A DNA stretch of 64,000 nt from Lachnospiraceae bacterium. Its GTDB lineage: Bacteria; Bacillota; Clostridia; Lachnospirales; Lachnospiraceae. The position numbers were made by a program, and so were the translations under genes. Within the stretch, counting starts at the first letter, position 1. Every line of letters starts with the position of its first letter. The notes beneath the pieces are model-generated. The model was not told the origin of the DNA, did no database searches, and saw only the letters and a program-made list of their open reading frames with translations. This document shows, in pieces, positions 9,202 through 19,285 of this stretch. The stretch spans positions 1 through 64,000 of the forward strand of contig JAGAFR010000037.1 in assembly GCA_017612555.1 (NCBI GenBank), given 5' to 3'.

Positions 9202-10587
9202 TCACTTGTTTGATAAGTAGTTGTGTATTCCTTCTGCAGCTGCCTTTCCTGCACCCATTGCAAGAATTACGGTAGCTGCTCCGGTAACCGCATCACCGCC
9301 CGCAAATACACCTTCCTTACTTGTGGCACCGTTTTCCTCGGAAGCAACGATACATTTTCTTCTGTTGACCTCAAGTCCCTTCGTCGTCGAAGAGATAAGG
9401 GGATTGGGACTCGTACCGAGAGACATGATCACCGTATCACATTCGATCGTAAACTCTGATCCGGGTATCTCTACAGGAGAACGGCGTCCCGACTCATCGG
9501 GCTCACCAAGCTCCATTCTGATACATTCCATTCCGCATACCCATCCGTTATCATCGACAAGTATCTTCGTGGGATTGGTCAGAAGATCGAACTGAATGCC
9601 TTCTTCCTTGGCATGATGTACTTCCTCAACTCTGGCAGGGAGTTCCTCCTCGGATCTTCTGTATACGATATGTACTTCCGCTCCGAGACGAAGTGCCGTT
9701 CTTGCCGCATCCATCGCAACGTTTCCGCCGCCGACTACCGCAACCTTCTTACCGGGATTGATCGGTGTATCATAATCATCCCTGAAAGCCTTCATCAGAT
9801 TGCTTCTCGTAAGATACTCATTGGCCGAATATACGCCGCTTGCTGTTTCACCGGGGATTCCCATGAATCTCGGAAGTCCTGCGCCGGATCCTATGAATAC
9901 GGCTTCAAATCCTTCTTTTTCCATAAGATCATCTACAGTTACACTCTTGCCGACCACAACGTCGGTCTCGATCTTAACGCCAAGAGACTTAACATTCTCG
10001 ATCTCTTTCTTTACGACTTCATCTTTTGGAAGACGGAACTCGGGAATACCGTACACAAGAACACCACCGGCCTCATGAAGTGCCTCAAATATCGTCACGT
10101 CATAGCCGAGCTTTGCAAGGTCGCCCGCACATGTAAGTCCCGCAGGGCCCGATCCTATGATGGCAACCTTTCTTCCGTTTGAGGCTTCGGGCTTCTTCGG
10201 CTTGATACCGTTCTGTCTTGCATAATCCGCAACAAAACGCTCGAGCTTACCGATCGATACAGCCTCGCCCTTGATCCCGCGGATACACTTTCCTTCACAC
10301 TGAGTCTCCTGAGGACATACTCTTCCGCATATTGCGGGAAGTGAACTGGATTTTCCGATCACATAGCCAGCTTCCTCGAAGTTACCTTCTTTTACCTCTT
10401 TTATAAATCCCGGGATATCGATGGAAACAGGGCATGCCTTCACGCACTGTGCATTCTGGCATCCGAGACATCTGTTCGCCTCTTCGACGGCCTCATCTTT
10501 GTTATATCCGAGACATACTTCATCAAAATTCGTTGCACGTACCTTGGGATCCTGCTCCCTTACAGGTACTTTCTTCAATACATCCAT
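9202..10587 (-). CDS. nfnB: NADH-dependent reduced ferredoxin:NADP+ oxidoreductase, large subunit (NfnB)
   Basis: Large subunit of the flavin-based electron-bifurcating NfnAB complex, which couples reduced ferredoxin plus NADH to formation of two NADPH, reversibly. The 461-residue protein resembles the glutamate-synthase small subunit (GltD/GltA-like). Its N-terminal domain has two cysteine clusters for [4Fe-4S] centres (CLGCQNAQCVKACP near residue 41, ICGRVCPQETQCEGKC near 86). An FAD motif (IIGSGPAGLTCAGDLA) and an NADPH motif (VVGGGNVAMDAARTALRLGAEVHIVYRR) follow. Alone it could be called a glutamate synthase beta subunit, but no alpha subunit is nearby. The gene just upstream encodes the NfnA/PyrK-like partner, so Nfn is the better call. 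A strong AGGAGG lies before its ATG. Confidence 0.9.
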   Translation of the reverse strand: MDVLKKVPVREQDPKVRATNFDEVCLGYNKDEAVEEANRCLGCQNAQCVKACPVSIDIPGFIKEVKEGNFEEAGYVIGKSSSLPAICGRVCPQETQCEGKCIRGIKGEAVSIGKLERFVADYARQNGIKPKKPEASNGRKVAIIGSGPAGLTCAGDLAKLGYDVTIFEALHEAGGVLVYGIPEFRLPKDEVVKKEIENVKSLGVKIETDVVVGKSVTVDDLMEKEGFEAVFIGSGAGLPRFMGIPGETASGVYSANEYLTRSNLMKAFRDDYDTPINPGKKVAVVGGGNVAMDAARTALRLGAEVHIVYRRSEEELPARVEEVHHAKEEGIQFDLLTNPTKILVDDNGWVCGMECIRMELGEPDESGRRSPVEIPGSEFTIECDTVIMSLGTSPNPLISSTTKGLEVNRRKCIVASEENGATSKEGVFAGGDAVTGAATVILAMGAGKAAAEGIHNYLSNK

Positions 10588-10607
10588 AATATCCTCCTAA
10601 TATTTTC

Positions 10608-10697
10608 CATCGGACGCTCGTCCATTTAGATCGACTTCGTCGATAGGGCCTCGCGGTGTAGCCAGGTTCTTCCCGCAAGCGGGCCCCTCCTAGCTAC
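10608..10697 (-). ncRNA. Hairpin-rich intercistronic RNA element between nfnA and nfnB
   Basis: In the minus-strand transcript the last codons of nfnA and the spacer form several adjacent stems. An outer 9-bp helix pairs 10689-10697 with 10658-10666 (one G-U) and includes the nfnA stop codon. Inside it lies a CCCGC/GCGGG hairpin (10672-10683). Downstream come a perfect 6-bp stem with a 3-nt GAA loop (10630-10644) and a GGAC/GTCC hairpin (10612-10623). There is no U-tract, so a simple intrinsic terminator is unlikely. A processing, stability or expression-ratio element is an inference; a palindromic repeat insertion is the alternative. No sequence family is recognised. Confidence 0.55.
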
Positions 10698-11571
10698 ATT
10701 TACCACATCCGCCATGATGCGTATCGCCTTCCTGTTGCCTCAGCATCGCGCGTCCTTCTTCGGTCTTGTATATGCTCTGTCTCTTCATTGCCTGATCAAA
10801 ATCAACAAGGTGTCCGTCAAACTCGGGACCGTCAACACATGCGAACTTAACTTCGCCGCCGACGAGGAGTCTGCATGCTCCGCACATTCCGGTTCCGTCG
10901 ACCATGATCGGATTCATCGATACTATCGTGGGTATGCCCAGTTCCTTGGTAAGAAGGCAAACAAACTTCATCATGATCATGGGTCCGATCGCAACGCATA
11001 CGTCGTATTTGTTTCCCTGCTCATTAACAAGATACTTGATAACTTCGGTGACCATACCTTTTCTCTCATATGATCCGTCATCGGTCGTGATGTATAGATT
11101 TCCGGCAACAGCCTTCATCTCATCTTCAAGGATAACAAGGTCTTTTGTCTTGGCACCGACAATGACATCGGCATCAATGCCGTGTTCATGGAGCCATTTG
11201 ACCTGCGGATAAACAGGCGCTGTACCAAGACCTCCACCGACGAAAAGTATCTTCTTGTCGCGCAGCTTTGAGATATCCTCATTTATGAATTCGGAAGGCT
11301 TTCCAAGCGGTCCCACAAAATCAAGGAATGAATCTCCGGCTTTAAGTTCCTGCATCCTTGTAGTTGAAGCTCCGATAGTCTGAACGACTATCGTAACCGT
11401 TCCCTTTTCCCGGTCGTAATCGCATATGGTAAGCGGGATACGCTCACCTCTCTCATCGATCCTTACGATAACAAACTGCCCGGGTTCGCATGCCGCAGCA
11501 ACGCGTCTTGCTTCAACATCCATAAGAAAAATGTTGGATGCAAGATTACATGCTTTTAAAATCCTGTACAT
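10690..11571 (-). CDS. nfnA: NADH-dependent reduced ferredoxin:NADP+ oxidoreductase, small subunit (NfnA)
   Basis: Small subunit of NfnAB, related to dihydroorotate dehydrogenase PyrK and sulfide dehydrogenase SudB. The 293-residue protein has an FAD-binding beta-barrel with the RIDERGERIPLTICDYD segment. An NAD-binding motif follows (ILFVGGGLGTAPVYPQVKWL, about residue 108), and a [2Fe-2S] site is built from GTGMCGACRLLVGGEVKFAC near residue 225. A histidine- and cysteine-rich tail (HHGGCGKCS) ends the protein. The start ATG at 11571 has AGGAGGAG 5 nt upstream and overlaps the upstream gene by 16 bp. It precedes nfnB with a 102-bp hairpin-rich spacer, exceptional in this otherwise overlapping gene block. 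Confidence 0.9.
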   Translation of the reverse strand: MYRILKACNLASNIFLMDVEARRVAAACEPGQFVIVRIDERGERIPLTICDYDREKGTVTIVVQTIGASTTRMQELKAGDSFLDFVGPLGKPSEFINEDISKLRDKKILFVGGGLGTAPVYPQVKWLHEHGIDADVIVGAKTKDLVILEDEMKAVAGNLYITTDDGSYERKGMVTEVIKYLVNEQGNKYDVCVAIGPMIMMKFVCLLTKELGIPTIVSMNPIMVDGTGMCGACRLLVGGEVKFACVDGPEFDGHLVDFDQAMKRQSIYKTEEGRAMLRQQEGDTHHGGCGKCS

Positions 11572-12929
11572 CGTTTCTCCTCCTTGCTGAATCTGAATAA
11601 TTCTCCACTTTTTATATCAACGGCAAACATTCTTCCGGTTGAACTCGTGCCGTTATACTCATTGATTATATAATAAATCCGCTTTCCGTCGGAAAATCCG
11701 TATTCCGCTTTGTACGACTTGCCGATCGTTATCTCGCCGCCGCTCATCAGCTGATATGATATCGCATATTCAGCCATATCCTTTGCAATGGCCACATTCA
11801 TGTTGAGCGTGTAGTTACCTGCTATCGGCTCTGATACAAGCCCGTTGCTGCTCTCTGCGATGAATATGAACGTGCTCTTTCCGAGAGGCATCAGCATCGG
11901 TGTTGTATACTCTTTGGACTCCGTTGTCGGTATGCTTCCATCAGTCGTATAGAATACCCTCTGATCCTCAGGTGCGGTAACACCTACAAGTTCGGGAATG
12001 CTGAGGTTTCCGGATTCTACCAGGAGCTCCGGCGGATCGGGAACATCAAGTTCAACATTATATGTATTGGATACTATATCGCTTACTATCCCGTTTTCGT
12101 TGATATAGATCGCAGATATGACCGTAGTGCCGGTCTCAAGCGGTATCGGACCCATATAAGGAAGTGACTCTTCGGTAGGCTCACTCCCGTCGACCGTGTA
12201 GTATATCTTACCGTCTCCCGGTGCAGACAGCTTGATCGGATCCGGCTCTATATATGTCCCGGATTCAAGTGAAAAAGTAGGTGATATGGACACATATTCC
12301 GAATAACGAAGGGCCAGCGTCGAATCATTGCTGTTGTTGATAAGCTCATGGATACCGTTGCTGTTATTCTCAGCCTTGTAGCACTCAATGATCCTGTCGT
12401 AGAGCGTGACATCTTCCGGATAATCCCCAAGTGCATCATATAATACCGCTATCGCAGCATCATAATTGTGATCGCCCATGTAACAGTCAGCAAGAAGGAT
12501 CTTTCCCTTCTCATCATTTCCGAGGCTGTTCATATGCTTTCCGGTGGATATGGCCTGCTTAAAATCACCGCGATCATATTCCGCCTTGGTCTTTTCATAC
12601 TGATGATCATATGAAAAATACCTCGCTATCGATACTCCGCCGATGATAAAACCCGGTATGAGTATTGCCGCGATCACCGCAAGCGCAATGATCAGCTTTT
12701 TGTTTATCGGTGCCGGTGCGATCTTTTCCGTATTCTGTTTATGCTTCTTGGTGCGCTTATCTTCCGTCTTGCCGACATCAGGTATCTCGGCAGTCTTCGT
12801 GATAGCAGCCACATCTATATTGTCCTCGATCTTGATGTCAAAATCGGATACGATGATGATCTCCTCACCGCAGACAGGACAATACATATAGCCTTCAGGA
12901 ATGAAGGCATTACAGACTTTACACTGCAT
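11556..12929 (-). CDS. Zinc-ribbon membrane protein with TPR-like region and two chitobiase-C-terminal-like domains
   Basis: Unnamed 457-residue protein with a modular layout. A zinc ribbon (CxxC at residues 3-6 and CxxC at 17-20) is followed by a low-complexity linker, one transmembrane helix at about 79-102, and a TPR-like helical region (108-205, with GDFKQAISTGKHM and NYDAAIAVLYDALGDYPED). Two CHB_HEX_C-type repeats follow, each with a YYTVDGSEPT or FYTTDGSIPT core (about 213-293 and 300-375), then a C-terminal YARHG-like segment. The ribbon is probably cytoplasmic and the rest outside the cell. It sits between folD and nfnA and overlaps nfnA by 16 bp, yet shows no link to folate or electron transfer. 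Function is unknown. Confidence 0.8.
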   Translation of the reverse strand: MQCKVCNAFIPEGYMYCPVCGEEIIIVSDFDIKIEDNIDVAAITKTAEIPDVGKTEDKRTKKHKQNTEKIAPAPINKKLIIALAVIAAILIPGFIIGGVSIARYFSYDHQYEKTKAEYDRGDFKQAISTGKHMNSLGNDEKGKILLADCYMGDHNYDAAIAVLYDALGDYPEDVTLYDRIIECYKAENNSNGIHELINNSNDSTLALRYSEYVSISPTFSLESGTYIEPDPIKLSAPGDGKIYYTVDGSEPTEESLPYMGPIPLETGTTVISAIYINENGIVSDIVSNTYNVELDVPDPPELLVESGNLSIPELVGVTAPEDQRVFYTTDGSIPTTESKEYTTPMLMPLGKSTFIFIAESSNGLVSEPIAGNYTLNMNVAIAKDMAEYAISYQLMSGGEITIGKSYKAEYGFSDGKRIYYIINEYNGTSSTGRMFAVDIKSGELFRFSKEEKRCTGF

Positions 12930-13766
12930 TTATTTCTCCCAAGCGGCCGCCTTTACACAATTGACCATCAACATCGCAATGGTCATTGGCCCCACTCCTC
13001 CGGGAACCGGAGTTATCGCGCTCGTATGCTCATATACGTCATCATAGTCTACGTCACCGCAGAGCTTTCCGTTCTCCATGCGATGAATCCCGACATCGAT
13101 GACTACGGCGCCTTCTTTTACGTATTCGCTTGTTATCATCTTCGGTTTTCCGACCGCGGCGATCAGTATGTCCGCTCTTTTACATATGCCTGCAAGGTCC
13201 TTTGTCCTTGAATGGCATACGGTAACGGTCGCATTGTTCGCAAGCATCAAAAGAGCCATTGGTTTTCCAACGATGTTGCTCCTTCCGATCACTACACATT
13301 CCTTACCTTCGATCTCTACTCCCGTTCTTTTCAGAAGCTCGATGATACCGGCAGGAGTACAGCTGACAAAGCCTTCCTGTCCAATGCACAGTCTGCCGAC
13401 CGATTCGGGATGAAAGCCGTCCACATCTTTAAGAGGGCTGATAGCTGCTGTTATTTTTTTCTCATTTATGTGTTTGGGAACCGGGAGCTGTACAAGTATT
13501 CCCGATATTTCATCATCTTTGTTAAGATCGTCTATAAGTCCCAGGAGATCCTCTTCGGTGGTCTCTTCGGGAAGTTCATAAGACTTAGATCCTATGCCGA
13601 TATACGCGCAGGCTTTCTTTTTATTTCCCACATAAACAGTGCTGGCGGGATCATTTCCGACCTGTATGACCGCAAGTGTTGCCTTGATGTTCCTGTCTGC
13701 AACTTCCTTCTTCAGTTCATCCTTTATTGCCGTTGAGATGGCTTTTCCGTCAATTATGGTTGGCAT
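12930..13766 (-). CDS. folD: Bifunctional methylene-THF dehydrogenase / methenyl-THF cyclohydrolase FolD
   Basis: Interconverts 5,10-methylene-THF, 5,10-methenyl-THF and 10-formyl-THF, usually using NADP(H). The 278-residue protein is full length. It has the substrate-binding segment VQLPVPKHINEKKITAAISPLKDVDGFH (about residues 94-121), the cofactor loop VIGRSNIVGKPMALLM (about 158), and the C-terminal ITPVPGGVGPMTIAMLM. The catalytic lysine segment YVGNKKKACAYIGI is present. It lies immediately downstream of fhs, giving a complete formate-to-methylene-THF segment. Nfn lies two genes further on and could recycle the NADPH it makes or uses; that functional link is inference. Confidence 0.96.
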   Translation of the reverse strand: MPTIIDGKAISTAIKDELKKEVADRNIKATLAVIQVGNDPASTVYVGNKKKACAYIGIGSKSYELPEETTEEDLLGLIDDLNKDDEISGILVQLPVPKHINEKKITAAISPLKDVDGFHPESVGRLCIGQEGFVSCTPAGIIELLKRTGVEIEGKECVVIGRSNIVGKPMALLMLANNATVTVCHSRTKDLAGICKRADILIAAVGKPKMITSEYVKEGAVVIDVGIHRMENGKLCGDVDYDDVYEHTSAITPVPGGVGPMTIAMLMVNCVKAAAWEK

Positions 13767-13786
13767 GTCTTCCTCCGGTTAAAGTA

Positions 13787-15457
13787 CTAGAACAGACCTG
13801 TTATCTGACCGTTCTCATCAACATCTATATCATAAGCTGCAGGCTTCTTGGGAAGTCCCGGCATCGTCATGATGCTGCCCGTAAGTGCTACGACAAAACC
13901 CGCACCAGCAGATACATATACATCTCTTACGTTTAGCGTAAAACCTTCGGGACGCCCGAGAAGCGCGGGATCATCAGACAGTGAATACTGCGTCTTGGCC
14001 ATGCATATCGGCAGATCACCGTATCCCTGTTTGGTAAGCGTCTCTATCTTCTTTTCGACTGAATCCGAATATGACACGGCTCCTGCTCCGTAGATCGAGC
14101 GTGCGATCTTTTCGATCTTATCCTTTATCGGAAGCGCCGGATCATAAAGCGGCCTGAATTCACTCTTTTTATTCTCAAGTGTATCAAGCACAGCCTGTGC
14201 CAGTTCAAGACCGCCATCGCCGCCTTGTGCCCACACACGGCTGAGTGCAAAATCACAGTCTCTGTCGCTGCAGAACTTCTTAACAAATTCGGTCTCCGCA
14301 TCGGTATCGGAATCAAAAGCGTTAAGAGTCACGATCACGGGAACGCCGTAGGACTTGATGTTTTCAATATGCTTTTCAAGATTGACTATGCCTTTTTTCA
14401 GAGCGTCGAGATTCTCTTCTCCAAGGTCTGACTTGGGTACTCCGCCGTTATACTTAAGCGCACGGATCGTTGCAACTATGACACAAGCATCGGGTGCAAG
14501 TCCTGCCATAGGGCATTTAATGTCAAGGAACTTTTCGGCTCCGAGATCCGCACCGAATCCCGCTTCGGTGATCGCTATATCTCCAAGCTTAAGTGCTGCC
14601 TTTGTTGCTCTTACACTGTTACATCCGTGAGCGATATTTGCAAAAGGCCCACCGTGAACAAGGGCGGGAGTATGCTCAAGGGTCTGTATGAGATTGGGCT
14701 TTATCGCATCTTTAAGAAGCGCCATCATGGCACCTACCGCATGAATATCATCGGCTGTTACCACATTGCCGTCAAGATCATAAGCCACAACCATGCGTGA
14801 CAGTCTCTTGCGAAGATCCTCGATATCGCTTGCAAGACAGAGGATCGCCATGACCTCTGACGCAACCGTTATGACGAAATGATCTTCGCGGACGAAACCG
14901 TCCGACTTGGCTCCCAGACCCACGACAATGTTGCGAAGTATGCGGTCATTCATATCTTCGCATCGCTTGAGTACTATATTCCTCGTATCTATGCGAAGTT
15001 CATTGCCCTGATGAATGTGATTGTCAAGAAGGGCCGCGCACAGATTGTTTGCTGAAGTGATCGCATGAAAATCACCTGTAAAATGAAGATTAAGTTCATC
15101 CATCGGAACAACCTGTGAGTATCCGCCTCCGGCTGCACCGCCTTTGACACCGAAACACGGGCCGAGAGATGGTTCACGAAGCGCGAGCACTGCGCGCTTA
15201 CCCAGCTTGTTAAGTCCCATGGCAAGTCCGATGCTCGTGGTCGTCTTGCCCTCTCCTGCAGGAGTCGGATTGATGGCCGTTACAAGGACGAGCTTACCAT
15301 TCTCTTTATCACTGATGCTTCGCAGATACTCTTCGGTGATCTTGCACTTGTACTTACCGTACAGTTCGATATCATCGTCAGTAAGTCCAAGCTTTGCTGC
15401 GACCTCGGATATTGGGAGCATATGCGCTTTTCGTGCTATCTCGATATCAGATATCAT
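13787..15457 (-). CDS. fhs: Formate--tetrahydrofolate ligase
   Basis: ATP-dependent ligation of formate to THF giving 10-formyl-THF; the entry of formate into the folate one-carbon pool and a Wood-Ljungdahl methyl-branch step in acetogens. The 556-residue length is standard. The P-loop [18 protein letters not shown] (about residue 65) and the family motif [19 protein letters not shown] (about 130) are intact, as is [18 protein letters not shown] (about 308). The start ATG overlaps the ftsK stop by 4 bp and folD follows after 20 bp. Many non-acetogenic Lachnospiraceae carry fhs for purine and thymidylate synthesis, so the gene alone does not imply acetogenesis. Confidence 0.97.
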   Translation of the reverse strand: MISDIEIARKAHMLPISEVAAKLGLTDDDIELYGKYKCKITEEYLRSISDKENGKLVLVTAINPTPAGEGKTTTSIGLAMGLNKLGKRAVLALREPSLGPCFGVKGGAAGGGYSQVVPMDELNLHFTGDFHAITSANNLCAALLDNHIHQGNELRIDTRNIVLKRCEDMNDRILRNIVVGLGAKSDGFVREDHFVITVASEVMAILCLASDIEDLRKRLSRMVVAYDLDGNVVTADDIHAVGAMMALLKDAIKPNLIQTLEHTPALVHGGPFANIAHGCNSVRATKAALKLGDIAITEAGFGADLGAEKFLDIKCPMAGLAPDACVIVATIRALKYNGGVPKSDLGEENLDALKKGIVNLEKHIENIKSYGVPVIVTLNAFDSDTDAETEFVKKFCSDRDCDFALSRVWAQGGDGGLELAQAVLDTLENKKSEFRPLYDPALPIKDKIEKIARSIYGAGAVSYSDSVEKKIETLTKQGYGDLPICMAKTQYSLSDDPALLGRPEGFTLNVRDVYVSAGAGFVVALTGSIMTMPGLPKKPAAYDIDVDENGQITGLF

Positions 15458-18330
15458 TGATGATTTTTCTCCTCCAGCAATTCGTTAAACTGATCCATTG
15501 TCATTGTGATCCTTCTCGGCTTGGTTCCTTCTTCGGGACCTACAACACCTTCATCGCATAACTGATCCATGATACGTGCAGCTCTGTTGAATCCCACCTT
15601 GAACTTGCGCTGCAGCATTCCTATCGTAGCCTTATCAGCTTCTATGACAGCCTGACCGGCAGCAACAAACAGATCATCAAATGCTCCTGAAGGATCCACC
15701 AGTCCCGGTGAAGATGCCGAACCTGATGCGGCACCGGCTTCAACCGCAGACATGGCAAACTCATCATATGTATTTCCGTCTGTCTGGCTCTTTAAGTATT
15801 CAACGACTCTGGTCACTTCGTCATCACTGACAAAGGCTCCCTGCACTCTTGCCGGCTTATTGTATCCTCTCGGATAGAAGAACATGTCACCGTTTCCCAG
15901 GAGCCTCTCTGCACCGGCCATGTCAAGTATCGTTCGCGAATCAACGTTTGATGATACCGAAAAAGCGATACGGCTGGGCATGTTCGCTTTAATGAGTCCG
16001 GTGATGACATCAACCGAAGGTCTCTGTGTGGCAAGTATCAGATATATTCCGGCGGCTCTTGCAAGCTGTGCGAGCCTGCAGATCGATTCCTCAACTTCCT
16101 TGGCTGCTACCATCATAAGGTCCGCAAGCTCATCTACAACGATCACGATCTGCGGCATCTTCTCCGAAGATTTGGCATTATAGCCTTTCATGTCACGTAC
16201 TTCGAGTTCCGCAAACTTGCTGTATCTGTCGGTCATCTCGTTGACCGCCCACGCAAGAGCCGAGCTTGCTTTTTTAGGATCGGTAACAACCGGTATCAGA
16301 AGATGCGGTATGCCGTTATACACTGACAGCTCAACCATCTTCGGATCTATCATGATAAGCTTTACTTCCGAAGGTGACGCTTTATACAGAATACTCATTA
16401 TAAGAGTATTGATACAAACCGATTTACCCGAACCCGTTGCACCGGCTATAAGAAGATGCGGCATCTTGGATATATCGGTTACGACTATATCACCCGACAG
16501 GTCCTTACCTACCGCAAAAGCAACCTTCGAATCAAAGTTCTTGAACTTGCTGCTCTCTATCAGTTCCCGGAAATGCACCATCGTGCTCTCTTTGTTCGGA
16601 AGTTCTATGCCGACGGCTTTCTTGCCGGGGATAGGTGCTTCTATTCTGATATCTTTGGCGCCGAGGCTCATCATGATATCATCCGCAAGACCTGTTATCT
16701 TCTTGACGGAAACGCCTACAGGCATCTGTATCTCATATCTGGTGACCGCAGGGCCTCTCGATGACCCTATGATGGACACTTCAAGACCGAAGCTTGAGAG
16801 GGTCTCTTTGAGTTCCCTTGCCGTCTCGTTCATCTCTGCGGCCGGATTGACCTTATCGTTCTTCTTGACCGTATTAAGAAGATCGGTGGTGGGAAGCTTG
16901 ATCTTACCGCTCTTTCCGACTCTTATCGACTTGCCCGGTGTGACAGCTCCGGACTTGGGAGCAGGCTTACTGTTCTCTTCAGCAAGATCTATCCTGTGCT
17001 CAGTCCTCGGGCGAGGCTTGACCTTGGGCGTTACTTCATTGACATTTCTCTTATCAAAGATATCCGCCACATCACTGTAGTCATCTTCAAATGTATCTTC
17101 ATCTTCAACGAACAGATCCCGTTCGTAAGCTTCCTTCCTTGCTTCATCCTCGTATGGCGTGATGCTGATACGATGGCTTGTCTTGACATTGGGCTTCGGA
17201 GTCTGAGTGGGTTCGGGAGTTCCGAACAGCTCTTCTTCGCTGGCGCCTTCGAAGTATCCGGTTATCTCCGTCATCTCTCCGGACATATCACGAGGCTCCA
17301 GCTTGGTATGTGCCATGATACCCGGAGCAGGTATATCCTCTTCCTCATGCTCTTTTGACACGGTCGATACATAATCCGAAGAATTGCCGTAAAACATCGA
17401 TTCCGGGCCCTGAAGAGCCTTAAGTTCCTCTTCGGATACAACACTTTCGCCCGGATATGTATATGTATCATCGGCCTCCTCGGTTACAGGTTCGATCTCC
17501 TCTATATCGGTGATCTCGGCTATATCCGGCTTACCATTTCGGAGGTTACTTGCATCAAAATTCATCCTGCCGGCATTTTCTGCCTTACGCTCCTCGGCAC
17601 GCCTCTTTCGCTCTTCCAGCTGCTGCGCACGCTTTGCTTCCTGCATGGCAACATGCCTTTCATGCTTTTCATTACGTCTGGCCCATCTTTCCATGTCCCG
17701 TTCTTCGCGTTCCATGGAACGTACTTCATTAACGGCCCTTCGATGCTCTGCGTTTCGCTTTACATCGGCCGACAACATCTTGGAGCCTTCCCTGATGCTT
17801 GTAAAGAGCGATCTGTCCGTAAGAAGCACAACACATATGATGAGCAGAACGATCAGTATGACTATGGTTCCGGCCATACCAAGGAACTTACAGAAGAAAG
17901 CGGATAACACGCCTCCGATAAAACCGCCGTTTGACGCTTTATCCGTATAGTAATCGGAAAGGCCGTTTGTGACCATATCTTTCGCAAATATAAGCTGAGC
18001 CGCGCAGCACAGGACCATGATAAGTCCGACACTTGCAATAAGCTTTACTTTCGTAACATTCTGCCACTTATTCAGTATCAGGAATGCGCTCACGGTAAAG
18101 AACAGGAACGGAAAAATGAATCCGACCATCCCGAACAATCCGATAAGCAATCCATGTATGACTTTTCCGAATGCTCCGAGAAGCCCGATGCATCCGAGAA
18201 ACAAAAGGATCGCCACACCGAGTGATCCGAAGAGGAGTATCTCTTCAGCAATCCCGGGATTCTGATTTTTCTTCAGCTTCTTTTTTGAGCGCGACGAACT
18301 TCTTCTCCTCGTCGTTGACCCCTTAGCCAT
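15454..18330 (-). CDS. ftsK: DNA translocase FtsK/SpoIIIE
   Basis: Hexameric membrane-anchored motor that pumps chromosomal DNA through the closing septum. The 958-residue protein has a basic N-terminal tail, four transmembrane helices within about residues 28-175, and a long charged linker rich in Arg/Glu then Pro/Thr (about 190-490). The RecA-like motor follows, with Walker [15 protein letters not shown] near 628 and Walker B-type [13 protein letters not shown] near 740. The C-terminal winged-helix gamma domain (about 890-950, [21 protein letters not shown]) reads polarity sequences. FtsK and SpoIIIE cannot be separated by sequence in this group. No promoter fits the 22-bp gap behind uppP, so it is probably co-transcribed with it. 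Confidence 0.95.
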   Translation of the reverse strand: MAKGSTTRRRSSSRSKKKLKKNQNPGIAEEILLFGSLGVAILLFLGCIGLLGAFGKVIHGLLIGLFGMVGFIFPFLFFTVSAFLILNKWQNVTKVKLIASVGLIMVLCCAAQLIFAKDMVTNGLSDYYTDKASNGGFIGGVLSAFFCKFLGMAGTIVILIVLLIICVVLLTDRSLFTSIREGSKMLSADVKRNAEHRRAVNEVRSMEREERDMERWARRNEKHERHVAMQEAKRAQQLEERKRRAEERKAENAGRMNFDASNLRNGKPDIAEITDIEEIEPVTEEADDTYTYPGESVVSEEELKALQGPESMFYGNSSDYVSTVSKEHEEEDIPAPGIMAHTKLEPRDMSGEMTEITGYFEGASEEELFGTPEPTQTPKPNVKTSHRISITPYEDEARKEAYERDLFVEDEDTFEDDYSDVADIFDKRNVNEVTPKVKPRPRTEHRIDLAEENSKPAPKSGAVTPGKSIRVGKSGKIKLPTTDLLNTVKKNDKVNPAAEMNETARELKETLSSFGLEVSIIGSSRGPAVTRYEIQMPVGVSVKKITGLADDIMMSLGAKDIRIEAPIPGKKAVGIELPNKESTMVHFRELIESSKFKNFDSKVAFAVGKDLSGDIVVTDISKMPHLLIAGATGSGKSVCINTLIMSILYKASPSEVKLIMIDPKMVELSVYNGIPHLLIPVVTDPKKASSALAWAVNEMTDRYSKFAELEVRDMKGYNAKSSEKMPQIVIVVDELADLMMVAAKEVEESICRLAQLARAAGIYLILATQRPSVDVITGLIKANMPSRIAFSVSSNVDSRTILDMAGAERLLGNGDMFFYPRGYNKPARVQGAFVSDDEVTRVVEYLKSQTDGNTYDEFAMSAVEAGAASGSASSPGLVDPSGAFDDLFVAAGQAVIEADKATIGMLQRKFKVGFNRAARIMDQLCDEGVVGPEEGTKPRRITMTMDQFNELLEEKNHQ

Positions 18331-18352
18331 ATTACACTACCCCTTTTGACAC

Positions 18353-19228
18353 CTATCTCTTCACAAAATAAGCGATGATCGATACTACCCCTATAGCTCC
18401 GCAATAAATCGCGAAGTACTTAAAATACCGGCTTACAACAAGATTCATAAGAAGTCTGAGCGCCACATAACCTATTACAGCTGCTATGACCATCCCCAAT
18501 ATGTAACACCCTACATCCGATCCGGTAACGGATTCACTTCCTATATTGAAAAGCTCAAGTATAAGAGCCCCCAGCACTGCAGGGATACTCATCAGGAACG
18601 AATACTTGGCTGCAAATTTTCTGTCAAGACCGCACAGGAGTCCGGCTACTATAGTGATACCGCTTCGTGACAGACCGGGCAATGTGGCAACACCCTGCGC
18701 CACACCTACGGAGAACGAGTCGCCCATGTTCATTTCCTTAAGCTTCTTATCACCATCTGCAAGAAAATCGGAAAGCGCCAGGATAAGCCCTGTACATATA
18801 AGGCAAATCCCGGTGACCAGTAAATTGGAAGAAGCATTTTCGACAATATCCTTCATGAACACGCCGATGATCCCGGTCGGTATGGTGGATACGATCAGGA
18901 GAAGAACAAATCTTCTGTATGGTGAGCTGATTATCCTGGCATACTCCGGTGTCTTGCCATCAGACAGACTTCTCGCAAGAGCAGCCGCATTCCGGAATAT
19001 ATCACGACACATGCCGCAGAATTCAATAACGATCCTCAGAACATCCTTGTAGAAAACGGCACATATCGAAATGAGCGTTGCAACATGAAGCAGAACATCA
19101 AACAGGATGCTCTGCGAGTCCATTCCGAATAATCCCTTTATAAGTCCGAGATGACCTGATGAACTGACGGGCAGGAACTCGGTCAGTCCCTGGATAACAC
19201 CCATCAGAATAGCTTTTAATACACTCAT
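18353..19228 (-). CDS. uppP: Undecaprenyl-diphosphate phosphatase UppP (BacA)
   Basis: Integral membrane phosphatase that recycles undecaprenyl pyrophosphate to the monophosphate carrier used for peptidoglycan and other envelope polymers; overexpression gives bacitracin resistance in other bacteria. The 291-residue protein has the two family signatures: QGLTEFLPVSSSGHLGLI (residues about 14-31, with the catalytic Glu/Ser/His region) and GVATLPGLSRSGITI (about 176-190). Six to eight hydrophobic segments are evident. It is the first gene of a minus-strand block of about 19 kb and has its own sigma-A promoter overlapping the end of glgB. Confidence 0.96.
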   Translation of the reverse strand: MSVLKAILMGVIQGLTEFLPVSSSGHLGLIKGLFGMDSQSILFDVLLHVATLISICAVFYKDVLRIVIEFCGMCRDIFRNAAALARSLSDGKTPEYARIISSPYRRFVLLLIVSTIPTGIIGVFMKDIVENASSNLLVTGICLICTGLILALSDFLADGDKKLKEMNMGDSFSVGVAQGVATLPGLSRSGITIVAGLLCGLDRKFAAKYSFLMSIPAVLGALILELFNIGSESVTGSDVGCYILGMVIAAVIGYVALRLLMNLVVSRYFKYFAIYCGAIGVVSIIAYFVKR

Positions 19229-19256
19229 GCTCCCAACCTTTCAAAAAACCCGAAAT

Positions 19257-19285
19257 ATTATATCAAAAAAAGCCGTTATTTTCAA
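19257..19285 (-). promoter_or_regulatory. Sigma-A promoter of uppP block
   Basis: Minus-strand TTGAAA (19280-19285), 17-bp spacer, TATAAT (19257-19262). The -35 box overlaps the stop codon of glgB, so the promoter is embedded in the preceding gene's end. The predicted start is about 20-25 nt upstream of the uppP ATG. No glgB terminator is visible before it, so some read-through from glgB is likely. Confidence 0.8.

Noticed and set aside
16190..17080. A 296-aa plus-strand open frame opposite ftsK
   Set aside because: Antisense to the FtsK linker and motor; its Ser/Leu-rich composition is the usual reflection of the coding strand, with no domain.
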